A stretch of DNA of 64,000 nt. Origin: an uncultured Carboxylicivirga sp. (GTDB taxonomy: Bacteria; Bacteroidota; Bacteroidia; Bacteroidales; Marinilabiliaceae). Positions 23,783 to 32,779 of this stretch are shown here, piece after piece; position 1 is the stretch's first letter; every line of letters begins with the position of its first letter. The position numbers and the translations under genes are program-made. Below the pieces are notes generated by a model. That model saw only the letters and a list, made by a program, of their open reading frames with translations. It had not been told where the DNA came from and searched no databases. Location of the stretch: the NCBI GenBank assembly GCA_947503525.1, contig CANNEA010000011.1, positions 1-64,000 of the forward strand. The letters are read 5' to 3'.

Positions 23783-24556
23783 ATGAAACAAAGATCCTTA
23801 TTAGCGTTACTTCTGGTAAGCATTTCTGTCACTTCAGTTAAGGCACAAGGCTTATCCATTGATATGGGAACGGCATCGAACTATATTGCTCATGGGCGTA
23901 CCTTAAGTCAAGATCTTCCATGCTTCCAACCCAGCGCTACTTACAGTTTAAAAACAGGTACAAACATTTCTGTTTGGTTTAGCTTACCATACGACCGTAA
24001 CACATCGTTTAATGATGAGTGGAACATAATTATAGATCAAAGCATACAAGCCTTTAAAAATAACGCCAATTGGAACGTTAATATACACGGCTACGCAGAT
24101 TACTGGTTAAATCCTCGTTCAAGTAATCCAGCGGTAGAACCCGATTATTATCATGGTATGAAATATAATATCGGTGTTAAAAAAGACATTGAACTACATA
24201 AAGGTTCGAAAGTAAATATGAGTCTTGGGTATGACTACTATTATTACCAAAGCTTTGGTTTAAGTGCAGAATTGTTAAGAAATGCAGGAATTCATGAATT
24301 TTTAGTAAATTTTAACAAAAGATTCAAAAATACTGAAATTAGCACAAAGTCAGTGATTAGCAACAACAGGGGAGCTATTGACCCCAACATTACACCAGGA
24401 TGGGGCTACTTTTCACAACATTTGTCATTTTTAGTAAATACAAGTAAAGTATCTTTGCGGACCTCTGTAAATTACCAATGGACATTGGAAAATACATTAC
24501 ATACTGAAAATCTTCTTTGGTTCACACTTAACCTGAGCCGAGGATTTAAAATATAA
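23783..24556 (+). CDS. Probable outer-membrane beta-barrel protein
   Basis: The 257-residue protein has a signal peptide (about 1-21, ending VKA) and then alternating strands rich in Tyr, Trp, Asn and Ser (SMGTASNYIAHGRTL-like start, LGYDYYYYQSF, VNYQWTLENTLH) ending in an amphipathic strand LWFTLNLSRGFKI. The pattern suits a 10-12-stranded outer-membrane barrel, perhaps a porin-like channel, but I recognise no family. It has its own promoter with a flanking inverted repeat, and a terminator. It is divergent from the TPR kinase gene. Confidence 0.7.
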   Translation: MKQRSLLALLLVSISVTSVKAQGLSIDMGTASNYIAHGRTLSQDLPCFQPSATYSLKTGTNISVWFSLPYDRNTSFNDEWNIIIDQSIQAFKNNANWNVNIHGYADYWLNPRSSNPAVEPDYYHGMKYNIGVKKDIELHKGSKVNMSLGYDYYYYQSFGLSAELLRNAGIHEFLVNFNKRFKNTEISTKSVISNNRGAIDPNITPGWGYFSQHLSFLVNTSKVSLRTSVNYQWTLENTLHTENLLWFTLNLSRGFKI

Positions 24557-24602
24557 AGAAATTACCTGACAAAGGTTAGGTTAATAATGGTGATAAAGGT
24601 GT

Positions 24603-24635
24603 AGAGTTGGTTCTGGCGAGCCAACTCTGCTTATT
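24603..24635 (+). terminator. Terminator of the barrel protein gene
   Basis: AGAGTTGG (24603-24610) pairs with CCAACTCT (24621-24628), followed by GCTTATTTTA. It lies 47 bp after the stop. Confidence 0.65.
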
Positions 24636-24683
24636 TTAAGACTTAGCTTATATCTTCTTCCTCCACTAATAGACTTCATGACA

Positions 24684-25397
24684 TTATAACAAATGATATC
24701 CGGAATCACAGAATAAAATCTGTCCTGATACATTATTATTTTCTATTAAATATTGTAAGGACGAATTTATGGCTTCCAGACTAACTGCTTTTTTTAAAGG
24801 AGTTTTATCAACCACTTGATCGAAAAAATCAGATGGATTACCCTCAACAGGAAGAACAGGTCCCGGAGCGAGGCCATTCACCCTACATTTGGCAGCCCAT
24901 TGCAACGCCGCCATTTTTGTCAACTCAGCCAAATTTTTTTTAGCTAATAAATAGGCGCTATAATTTGTTTCATTATTTACGATCGCAGCATCCAGTATAT
25001 TAACAATCATACTATCGATGGACTGAGCGCATATGGCTTTTGACATCATTAAGGGCGAGAAATAATGTATCGCATTCATTTCATGCAACAGCTCACCAGA
25101 TGTATTAAATAGACTACCAGAAGAATATCGACTTGCATTATTTATTAATAAATCAATCGATCCATATTTTTTTATTGTTGAATCAATAAAATCTCCTGAT
25201 TTTTCCCATTTGACCAGATCATGTTGTTCCGCAGCAAACTGTTGTGTTGAATATCTACGCTTTAACTCATCAACCAAAAGCAATGCATCACTCAAACTCC
25301 GGTTAGCATGAACAATAACATTCCAGCCTTTTTCGGCCAAAAAACTAACCATGCTTTTCCCAAGTCGATGTGCTCCTCCGGTTACAAGTGCTCTCAT
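24684..25397 (-). CDS. Short-chain dehydrogenase, FolM/pteridine-reductase-like
   Basis: The 237-residue protein has a Rossmann fold with TGGAHRLGKSM (residues 6-16) as the NADP loop, HANRS after strand 2, and the NNAS motif (about 87-90). The active-site Ser of ordinary SDRs is replaced by Asp (ILDAAIV), followed by the YSAYLLAKK Tyr-Lys motif and RVNGLAPGPVLP. Asp in place of Ser plus the APGPVLP signature is typical of PTR1/FolM enzymes, which reduce dihydromonapterin or dihydrofolate. It starts 5 bp after the stop of the GAF-domain reductase gene, so they form an operon. The substrate remains an inference. Confidence 0.75.
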   Translation of the reverse strand: MRALVTGGAHRLGKSMVSFLAEKGWNVIVHANRSLSDALLLVDELKRRYSTQQFAAEQHDLVKWEKSGDFIDSTIKKYGSIDLLINNASRYSSGSLFNTSGELLHEMNAIHYFSPLMMSKAICAQSIDSMIVNILDAAIVNNETNYSAYLLAKKNLAELTKMAALQWAAKCRVNGLAPGPVLPVEGNPSDFFDQVVDKTPLKKAVSLEAINSSLQYLIENNNVSGQILFCDSGYHLL

Positions 25398-25402
25398 TTT
25401 CT

Positions 25403-25864
25403 TTAACTATAAATTAATGAAACAATCTTCTCCAATCCCGCCCTATCCGCTTCATCGAAAGAATTTAATTCTTTACTATCCACATCCAGCACAGCAACTA
25501 CCTTACCATCTTTATCTTTAACAGGCACCACAATCTCTGAATTGCTTAGCGAAGAACAGGCTATGTGACCGGGAAAATCATGTACATTCTTTACCAATAC
25601 TGTATCTTTTGAATTGATACCAGCCCAACATACCCCAACATCCGTTTTAAGCTTTAAACAAGCCACAGGTCCTTGGTATGCACTCACAACTAAATTACCG
25701 TCTACCAACTCATAGAAACCAGTCCAATAATAGTAATTGAATTTATGATGCAATAAGGCATTAATTGTAGACATTCGTGAAATTGGATATGGAGTAGCAA
25801 CGATTAGTTCTTTTACCTGTTCGTATATTCTATCGTATCTCTTTGCTTTTGTTTCTTGTTTCAT
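25403..25864 (-). CDS. msrC: GAF-domain free methionine-(R)-sulfoxide reductase
   Basis: The 153-residue protein is a single GAF domain with the fRMsr pattern: QGPVACLKL, GVCWAGI, HDFPGHIACSS and SEIVVPV, keeping three cysteines (in ACLKL, GVCWAG and HIACSS) that resolve the sulfenic acid in characterised members. It reduces free Met-R-sulfoxide in the cytosol using thioredoxin. The symbol msrC follows E. coli use. It is first in a two-gene operon with the FolM-like reductase. The Trp after the second Cys (normally Gly) is a small deviation. Confidence 0.85.
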   Translation of the reverse strand: MKQETKAKRYDRIYEQVKELIVATPYPISRMSTINALLHHKFNYYYWTGFYELVDGNLVVSAYQGPVACLKLKTDVGVCWAGINSKDTVLVKNVHDFPGHIACSSLSNSEIVVPVKDKDGKVVAVLDVDSKELNSFDEADRAGLEKIVSLIYS

Positions 25865-25914
25865 ATTTTACTTAATCTTTTTGTATAGGCTTAGTTCAAA
25901 TTAATGAATAAAAA

Positions 25915-25945
25915 AACCGATGAAAATTACAAATTATCATCGGTT
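25915..25945 (-). terminator. Terminator of the ECF sigma gene
   Basis: AACCGATGA (25915-25923) pairs with TCATCGGTT (25937-25945). In the minus direction it ends in a run of Ts. It lies 24 bp past the sigma factor stop. Confidence 0.8.
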
Positions 25946-25968
25946 CCTAAAACAATTCCAGTCAATAT

Positions 25969-26469
25969 CTATTTATCCTTCAGCATTTCCTGAAGTTTTT
26001 TTCGTGTAAAGAAAATTCGGCTCTTCACCGTTCCTATAGGTAATTCTAGTTTATCAGCTATCTCTTTATATTTAAATCCTTGAGTATGCATTTTGAACGG
26101 TACTCTAAAGTCATCATCCAATTTATCAACTTTCGACGACATCTCCATTACAGCATAAACATTCTCAGGAGTCTCAGATGCATAATTATGCTTGTATGCA
26201 GCACGGATTGCATCCTCAGTACTTTCGAAAGTATTACGTGATTTTTGATTACGTCTATAGTTATTTATAAATGTGTTTTTCATGATTGTAAATATCCAGG
26301 CTTTAAAGTTGGTGTTATTTACAAATTGTTCGCGATAGGTTAATGCTTTCAATGTTGTTTCCTGTAACAAATCTCGGGCATCCTCATCGTTCGCTGTTAA
26401 GCTCAATGCAAAATAAAGTAACTTATCCTGAAGGCTTAATAATCTTTGGTCAAATGTTACGGCGGTCAT
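25969..26469 (-). CDS. ECF-type RNA polymerase sigma factor
   Basis: The 166-residue protein has sigma70 region 2 (about 12-80, ARDLLQETTLKALTYREQF and FKAWIFTIMKNTFINNYRR) and region 4 (about 108-160, with the HTH GFKYKEIADKLELPIGTVKSR). It lacks regions 1 and 3, as in ECF factors. No anti-sigma gene is adjacent, which is common for one stand-alone Bacteroidota ECF subgroup. It has its own -33/-7 promoter and terminator, so it is monocistronic. Confidence 0.92.
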   Translation of the reverse strand: MTAVTFDQRLLSLQDKLLYFALSLTANDEDARDLLQETTLKALTYREQFVNNTNFKAWIFTIMKNTFINNYRRNQKSRNTFESTEDAIRAAYKHNYASETPENVYAVMEMSSKVDKLDDDFRVPFKMHTQGFKYKEIADKLELPIGTVKSRIFFTRKKLQEMLKDK

Positions 26470-26502
26470 ATCAGTTGTTTTATTTTATACTGTTTTGTTG
26501 AA

Positions 26503-26533
26503 CAAATATATTTAAAATATAAACGCCTTACAA
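26503..26533 (-). promoter_or_regulatory. Promoter of the ECF sigma gene
   Basis: On the minus strand TTG (26533-26531), a 20-bp spacer and TATATTTG (26510-26503) match the Bacteroidota consensus and give a leader of about 30 nt. The remaining upstream DNA (26534-26730) is AT-rich with no further signal I can support. Confidence 0.6.
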
Positions 26534-26732
26534 TATTTTAAGATGTTTTTATCTTTTTTATTTTAATCCATTCTAAATAACAGCCCCGCCAAAACACTGT
26601 TTTATTTGTATTTATAAGATAATTAACTGTTCAATCTAAATTAACGTACCCAGAAAAGTATTGACAAAGTTTTGTTTAAAGTTTTATGCCCATATCATTT
26701 TCACTCTAACAATGAGGAATTTAGCTTTCTAA

Positions 26733-26762
26733 CAAAAAAGGGCCTGCACATGCAGGCCCTTA
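26733..26762 (-). terminator. Terminator of the T9SS-exported protein gene
   Basis: AGGGCCTGCA (26739-26748) and TGCAGGCCCT (26751-26760) make a 10-bp perfect stem with a 2-nt centre and a T6 tract in the minus direction, 18 bp after the stop. Confidence 0.9.
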
Positions 26763-26779
26763 AGACGTAAGTATTATTT

Positions 26780-29700
26780 TTACTTTTTAATTATTTTATT
26801 TGAATAGCTTTCTTTTCCTACAGTTATTGAAACTAATTTCATTCCTTTATCCAGTGCATTAATGTCAACCGTTTCTATCCATTCTGAATTGGTTTTCTGA
26901 TAATTTCGAATGAGTTCGACTTTACCCGCCATATTATATATAGTCACTTGTAGCTCTCCAATCTCATCTGTATCTAACTTTAATTTAATAAAGTCTTGAG
27001 CCGGATTAGGCGAAACACTGAATTCACCATTAGCTTTTGATCGTTCAAGAATACCTGTTCCTTGGTCCTGAATAATTAAATCATCAATTATCCATCCCCA
27101 TCCTGTTGAGGCAGCATCTGAAAACAATCTAAATCGAACCAAAATAGTATCTTGTGGCATAAATGCTTCATGTAAATTTAAACTATGCTGCATAAACAAT
27201 GTCTTTGCATTTGGCACTTTAGTCAAATCACCATTGGCAAAACTTCTCCATCTTGAAGAGTAATTGACATCATAACCTTCAGTCAATGGAATCCAATTAA
27301 TACCATCCTTTGTTCCTTCAACAGTTACATAATCCCAAAATTTTTCGTCACCAAATTCAGTTCCCTCATCTCCCGGCTCAACCAATGCTATATCTCTATA
27401 ACTTAGCGTTGCCTTATCTTCATCCTCTAAAACAATTATTGGATATTTCAGTACATAGGTATAATCTCTTGCTTCAACATATGGATGAGGTGAATGAATG
27501 GCCCAATCACCAAACAACTGTTTACTTACTGAAAAACCATTTCCGATAAACTCATCTTTTCTGATTGAAAAAGAATTGAGATATTTCTCAACAGGCAGCT
27601 CAATAGCATAACTCTCAACTGTTCTATAGTTCGAAAACTTACTATTACCTTCCAGATAACCAATGGACTGAACCTTAAAATTGCTATTAGAACTATTTAT
27701 TGTAAAACTTTCACTAAACGTTCCCGCATCAACATTTCTTTTTGTATAAACAAATGCATCATCAACATAAACCTGAACAGAATCAAACGCTTGAGGATAA
27801 TAAATTTCTAAAGCAAGATTTTTATTTGGACTAATACCTCCGGCTGATATAAATGGTGGCATAACACTTACAGGTATTTCCGGTATGTCAACTGTCCAAA
27901 TACCTCTGCCATGAGTACCAACTATCACCTGCTGCCCAACTATTTTCATATCCCAGATACATACTGCAGGCAAGCCATTATCGGCATAGTTCCATGTTTC
28001 GCCGCCATCAAGTGACTCAAATATTCCAATTTCAGTTGCAGCCCATATCACATCCGTTTTGTGAGGCATAACCAGTAAGTCATATACAGCAACATTAGGA
28101 AATCCATTAGAACTCTTATCCGAATTTCCGAAACCCGATAATTCAGTCCAACTTTGTCCTAAATCATTTGTTACATAGACTTTGGGTTTACTATTTGTTG
28201 AAAAAAGTAAATACGCTGTCTTTTCATCTGTTGGATGGGCTACAATGTTTGATATATATCCAGTGTAATTAAAAGATGGACTATTAACTGTAACAAATGA
28301 CTCTCCCCCATCAGACGATAACGCTAGAGTACCACTTGACGAAATGGTTGAGCCAGCCCATATATACCTGCTATTTACAGGAGACACCTCCATTTGAGGA
28401 TTACCCTTGCCCGCACTCCACGATGCCCCCGGAACACTTGTTTTACTCCAGTTTTTTCCAAAGTCATTTGACTTCCATATACCAGATTGGCCACCAACCA
28501 ATAGTAAATCAGGATTAGAAATAGAATTTGTAACTCGTGTAATAAATGGCGCTGATTCATTATCCGAATCACCTATGGCTGACACCTCAGTCCAATTAAT
28601 TCCGGCATCTTCTGAAATAAAAATTCGATTGTAATATAATGACGCTACTAATTTATTACCATCTATGGGATGCCAGACCGTTTCAAAACCATCTCCTCCA
28701 ATTCTTCTATTCCATTCTGATAGTGCATTTGGATCCTTAGGTGAAAGCCATGTCCCATTGTCCTGAGTTCCTCCTAAATACCTATTTTCTTGAGGATGTT
28801 TAGAAATACCATAGAATTGAGTAGTAACATATCCTTTATTTTGACTTTTCCAGACAATGCCTCCATCATCGGAATATGCAATTCCTCCATCATTACAATT
28901 AACTATTCTGAAAGGACTACCTGCATTCTCAACAATCACAATGTTATGATGGTCCGCATGTACATGATTCGGAACTTCGTAATTGTTCCATACGGTCTGT
29001 TGTAAGGAGGATATATTGTGGTTTTTCAACTCGTAACGCAAGAGTTCAAGTGTTAACTCAGGTATTGCATTTTCATCCCATACGGCACCTTTAGCTAATA
29101 TTGGATAGAGACTAATCGCTCTTTTATGGTTAACCCCACCATTTGTAGTTAATTCAGCTGGAGCTGTCTGTGAATCGTAATCTAAGGCATGAATAAAAAA
29201 TTGTTCAATCGAATTAGTTTCTAATGAAAACTTCCCATCTTTATTCTGATCTCTAAAAGAAATAACCAATTGCTTATTGTTTTTAGTATCCCATACTTCG
29301 AATGGTACTGAAACAACATCCTGATAAACATATTCAGCATCGGGCACGGTTACACTTGAATTATTACCTACCGTATATCTTACTGCATTTTGTGATTTAC
29401 CTTTACCAAATACAACACTCAGACTTTCAATTTCGCTGGCATTCGTTTCTTGAAATTTTACACCTCCATTAAGGTAGCTTCCTGACAAATCGCCAAATGC
29501 GATATATTCGTGAAGGTTACTCTTAACATCATAAACCAAATCTCCAGCTTCGCTTACACTTCCCCCTATTGATACCATGTGCATGTCAATACCTCCAACA
29601 TACAATTTTTTAGAATCAATTGGATGCGCAGCTAATGTATTATCATACCATCCTTGTCCGGATAACCATTCTACTTTAGTACCGGAAGCAACTGTGTTAC

Positions 29701-30742
29701 TCCAGTTATCACCTCCATCTATTGACATAAATAGATTTGACTGTGCAGTTAATGCAAATAGAGTATCAGGAAAATTTAATGAATATGCTAACTCAATACG
29801 TCCTTCACTAATTGGTTTAATTAATTTCCAACTATTTCCACCATCAATACTACGTACAATGCCTTTATCATTAACCGAAGCAATTAACTCATAAGAATTT
29901 GTCGGGTGCATTCTCATATCTTGAACCCTGTTATAATATCCTCCAGAAATTAATTGATATACCATTTCCCAACTTTGACCGCCATCTAAAGTTCTATGAA
30001 TACCTGTATTAGTTGCCGCAAATAAAATATTTTCATCCTCAGGATGACAAACAAGACGATTGATATATTTGAAGTTTACATTATCAGTGGTAGTCAGAAG
30101 GTGTTCCCACGAATCGCCCTTATCTATCGATTTAAAAATACCATTTCCGGCAATGGCATCTACATTACCAAAACCCTCGCCTGTTCCAGCATATATAACA
30201 TTTAAGTTAGATTGAGAAATAACAATGGTACTTACGGATAAATTGGGCCAATCTTCACTTATTGCCATCCAATTCTCGCCTGCATCGATCGTTTTCCAAA
30301 TTCCCCCACCTACAGATCCCGTAAACCAGGTATTACCAGAAACATCATCAGGATCCACAATTAATCCTCTGGTACGTCCACCAACATTTCCAGGACCACG
30401 TTGCACCCAATCTAATTTAGAATGGCTGGATTTTAGCAGGCTATTACGACCTTTAGCAAGTTGTAATTCATTTAAAGCATAATTATTAGGATACTCTAAC
30501 TCTTTATCTCCACCTGTTTTTAATAAGTATAAATATTCAAGAAACTTATCAGGCTTGTCTTGCTTAAAATAACCAGTATCACGCCTATACGATTTATTTT
30601 TTAGTTCAGCAATAAGAATTTCCTTACTACTTTTGGTTAATTGTTTACTCGAAACATAATGCGATTTGTTTTCATGCTTTAGCAACAGAATCGTTAAAAT
30701 AAGCACAAATAATATTCCTATTGAAGGATAAAGCTTTTTCAT
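26780..30742 (-). CDS. Large secreted Asp-box (BNR/VPS10-like) protein with T9SS type A sorting domain
   Basis: The 1320-residue protein has an N-terminal signal anchor, then many Asp-box repeats of the form SxDGGxxW (for example TIDAGENW, SIDKGDSW, SIDGGNSW, SLDGGETW) forming one or two beta-propellers (about 115-420 and 640-1000). A beta-sandwich resembling those in immune-inhibitor-A-type proteins follows (about 1105-1245, LFSDAASTGWGWIIDDL). The last 75 residues form a type A T9SS sorting domain (FSVSPNPAQDFIKLKL, IYNMAGKVEL, NKIIKK). It should be exported by the type IX system to the surface or medium. No catalytic motif is seen. A small lipoprotein gene lies 18 bp upstream. Confidence 0.88.
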   Translation of the reverse strand: MKKLYPSIGILFVLILTILLLKHENKSHYVSSKQLTKSSKEILIAELKNKSYRRDTGYFKQDKPDKFLEYLYLLKTGGDKELEYPNNYALNELQLAKGRNSLLKSSHSKLDWVQRGPGNVGGRTRGLIVDPDDVSGNTWFTGSVGGGIWKTIDAGENWMAISEDWPNLSVSTIVISQSNLNVIYAGTGEGFGNVDAIAGNGIFKSIDKGDSWEHLLTTTDNVNFKYINRLVCHPEDENILFAATNTGIHRTLDGGQSWEMVYQLISGGYYNRVQDMRMHPTNSYELIASVNDKGIVRSIDGGNSWKLIKPISEGRIELAYSLNFPDTLFALTAQSNLFMSIDGGDNWSNTVASGTKVEWLSGQGWYDNTLAAHPIDSKKLYVGGIDMHMVSIGGSVSEAGDLVYDVKSNLHEYIAFGDLSGSYLNGGVKFQETNASEIESLSVVFGKGKSQNAVRYTVGNNSSVTVPDAEYVYQDVVSVPFEVWDTKNNKQLVISFRDQNKDGKFSLETNSIEQFFIHALDYDSQTAPAELTTNGGVNHKRAISLYPILAKGAVWDENAIPELTLELLRYELKNHNISSLQQTVWNNYEVPNHVHADHHNIVIVENAGSPFRIVNCNDGGIAYSDDGGIVWKSQNKGYVTTQFYGISKHPQENRYLGGTQDNGTWLSPKDPNALSEWNRRIGGDGFETVWHPIDGNKLVASLYYNRIFISEDAGINWTEVSAIGDSDNESAPFITRVTNSISNPDLLLVGGQSGIWKSNDFGKNWSKTSVPGASWSAGKGNPQMEVSPVNSRYIWAGSTISSSGTLALSSDGGESFVTVNSPSFNYTGYISNIVAHPTDEKTAYLLFSTNSKPKVYVTNDLGQSWTELSGFGNSDKSSNGFPNVAVYDLLVMPHKTDVIWAATEIGIFESLDGGETWNYADNGLPAVCIWDMKIVGQQVIVGTHGRGIWTVDIPEIPVSVMPPFISAGGISPNKNLALEIYYPQAFDSVQVYVDDAFVYTKRNVDAGTFSESFTINSSNSNFKVQSIGYLEGNSKFSNYRTVESYAIELPVEKYLNSFSIRKDEFIGNGFSVSKQLFGDWAIHSPHPYVEARDYTYVLKYPIIVLEDEDKATLSYRDIALVEPGDEGTEFGDEKFWDYVTVEGTKDGINWIPLTEGYDVNYSSRWRSFANGDLTKVPNAKTLFMQHSLNLHEAFMPQDTILVRFRLFSDAASTGWGWIIDDLIIQDQGTGILERSKANGEFSVSPNPAQDFIKLKLDTDEIGELQVTIYNMAGKVELIRNYQKTNSEWIETVDINALDKGMKLVSITVGKESYSNKIIKK

Positions 30743-30760
30743 TCTATCGTATTTATAGGT

Positions 30761-31165
30761 TTAATCAGTTGGTTGATGATCTTTTTTCAGGGTTTCTATA
30801 TCAAGGTAATATTTCGATGATGTCTCATCATCTGAATACACTTCACTAACAACCTTCACAAGCACAGTAGTATTATTATACCAACTTACTTCACCATGAT
30901 GTATATTCTCCTGATATATAATTATTTCTTTTGACAAATCCATAATACCATAATGCAGTGCATTACCAGGGTTTAATAAGGTTTGTTTTTCAGTAGAATA
31001 ACACAATGCATAGGAAAGTGTTTCATTCTTGACTATTTGCACATCTTTTCCAAAACTCTTAGAAGCGAGATCTAGTATCTCTTTTTCAGACAATGTACTT
31101 ACCGACTTACATGAAAACAAACCAGTAATAATACAAGTCCAAAAAGCAATTTTAATCGAATTCAT
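30761..31165 (-). CDS. Small predicted lipoprotein
   Basis: The 134-residue protein has a lipoprotein signal (TGLFSCKS, Cys at about residue 19). The mature part is a soluble alpha/beta domain without recognisable family. It starts an operon with the T9SS-exported protein (18-bp gap), so the two may work together at the envelope. Function unknown. Confidence 0.7.
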   Translation of the reverse strand: MNSIKIAFWTCIITGLFSCKSVSTLSEKEILDLASKSFGKDVQIVKNETLSYALCYSTEKQTLLNPGNALHYGIMDLSKEIIIYQENIHHGEVSWYNNTTVLVKVVSEVYSDDETSSKYYLDIETLKKDHQPTD

Positions 31166-31285
31166 TTAATTACACATTTAGGGTGGTTAATTATTTAATA
31201 AACGATAACGAAAAATAATGTCCTAAGATATTGAGAAGGTGAATCAAAAAGAATGATAAAAGATAGTAATTGTCGTAGAAACAAA

Positions 31286-31313
31286 AAAAGGCCATTCATA
31301 AGAATGGCCTTTT
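31286..31313 (-). terminator. Terminator of the susCD-type operon
   Basis: AAAAGGCCATT (31286-31296) pairs perfectly with AATGGCCTTTT (31303-31313) and is followed by Ts in the minus direction, 20 bp after the SusD stop. Confidence 0.9.
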
Positions 31314-31333
31314 CTATTATTTTTTTAACCTTA

Positions 31334-32767
31334 TTAAGGATTCTGATCCTCTTCAGTTAAAGCATCATTATTATCTATTTCATCTTGTGGAATTTGATAG
31401 ATAAAATTCCAAGATCCTGCAGGCATGGTCATGTTCTTAGCTACTAAAGGATCGTGATTAGATCCATTACGATCAACACCTTTCTTTAAACGCATCAAAT
31501 CTGACTGAGTAAATCCTTCTCCCCATAATTCGAAACGTCGTTCTAATAAAACAACATCAATCAAAGCTGCACCGGTTTCACTTACATCCGTTGAACTTGA
31601 AGAATAACGTTGATCACGAAGCTCTTTTATTAAAGCCTGAGCTTGAGCATCATTACCTCCCTGACGGGCCAATGCTTCTGCTTCAATCAATAACATTTCT
31701 TCTGGACGCATCATTACATAATCCGAACTAAACTCCTTACCTCCAGCAGAAGCAAACTTAAAGTTAACAAACGATGCATTTACTAATGTACGACGAACAT
31801 CATCAGCAGTCATCTGTGCAACTAAAGCACTGCTAATCAACTTTGGTGAATAACCAAGGCCCGCATACCCACCAATTGTCATATCCAAATGCGAGAAGAA
31901 AGAGGCATAAATGGTAGATTGTTCTTCATTAACTTCTAAGCCCCACATCCAAGTCATCTCAGCTTTATCATCAAATCCAGCAGAAAATTGAGTAGCACTA
32001 TTTAAAGCATATCCATCACGAGCACTATTTGCATGGGTTGCTGCCGTTGACCAGTCATTCATAACTAAAGCTACTCGAGCACGCAATCCATGAGCAGTAT
32101 ACATATCTATATGAGAGATATGCTCTTTCCCATGTGTGTTTCCAGTTAATAAAGCTATGGCATCATCGAGATCCTTGGTGATCTGATCATATACTCCTTG
32201 AACTGTTCCTCTTCCAAGACCTTCAACAGAAGGTTCTAACTTTAAAGGTATACCCGGAGCACTTTCATTTCCTTTATATGTTTGTTGATAATGCTCAATT
32301 AAGGTAAAGTAACAAAATGCACGATAAGCTAAGGCTTGAGCTTTGACATACTTCTTTTGATCTTCAGTATCAGCACTTGCGCCATCAATATTAACAATTA
32401 CATTGTTAAAATCATTAATGACTTTATAAAGTTGCTCCCAAGTTTGATTTACTCTACGATAGGTTGAATTTCTATTTTCTAATTTGTAGTCCCAACCAAA
32501 CCAGTGATGTCTAACCACAACAATATCTTCACCCATCACGTCACTTGCCAAATGCAAGGCTTTGATTCCAAAGTCATCATGCGTATTAATATAAGCACGC
32601 ATATAACGAATTGCACCATCCACAACTGTTAAACCACCTTGCGCTGTTCCAAAAACAGCCTTATCAGAAAGTTCATTTGTAGGAACGGTATCTAAATACT
32701 CTTTTTCACAAGCCGAAAATATCAGCATTGAAAGAAGAGCTATACTCATGTATTTTAATATTTTCAT
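31334..32767 (-). CDS. SusD/RagB-family outer-membrane lipoprotein
   Basis: The 477-residue protein has a lipoprotein signal (MLIFSACEKEYLDTVPTNEL, Cys20) and SusD-like helical repeats (YVKAQALAYRAFCYFTLIEHY is the typical TPR helix), with the C-terminal RagB signature LLIEAEALARQGG...RRFELWGEGFTQSDLMRLKKG. It forms the lid over the SusC channel encoded 12 bp upstream and binds the substrate before import. No glycoside hydrolase or sulfatase lies beside the pair. With peptide-type genes downstream, a peptide substrate is possible but unproven. Confidence 0.93.
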   Translation of the reverse strand: MKILKYMSIALLSMLIFSACEKEYLDTVPTNELSDKAVFGTAQGGLTVVDGAIRYMRAYINTHDDFGIKALHLASDVMGEDIVVVRHHWFGWDYKLENRNSTYRRVNQTWEQLYKVINDFNNVIVNIDGASADTEDQKKYVKAQALAYRAFCYFTLIEHYQQTYKGNESAPGIPLKLEPSVEGLGRGTVQGVYDQITKDLDDAIALLTGNTHGKEHISHIDMYTAHGLRARVALVMNDWSTAATHANSARDGYALNSATQFSAGFDDKAEMTWMWGLEVNEEQSTIYASFFSHLDMTIGGYAGLGYSPKLISSALVAQMTADDVRRTLVNASFVNFKFASAGGKEFSSDYVMMRPEEMLLIEAEALARQGGNDAQAQALIKELRDQRYSSSSTDVSETGAALIDVVLLERRFELWGEGFTQSDLMRLKKGVDRNGSNHDPLVAKNMTMPAGSWNFIYQIPQDEIDNNDALTEEDQNP

Positions 32768-32779
32768 AGTAGATCCTAT

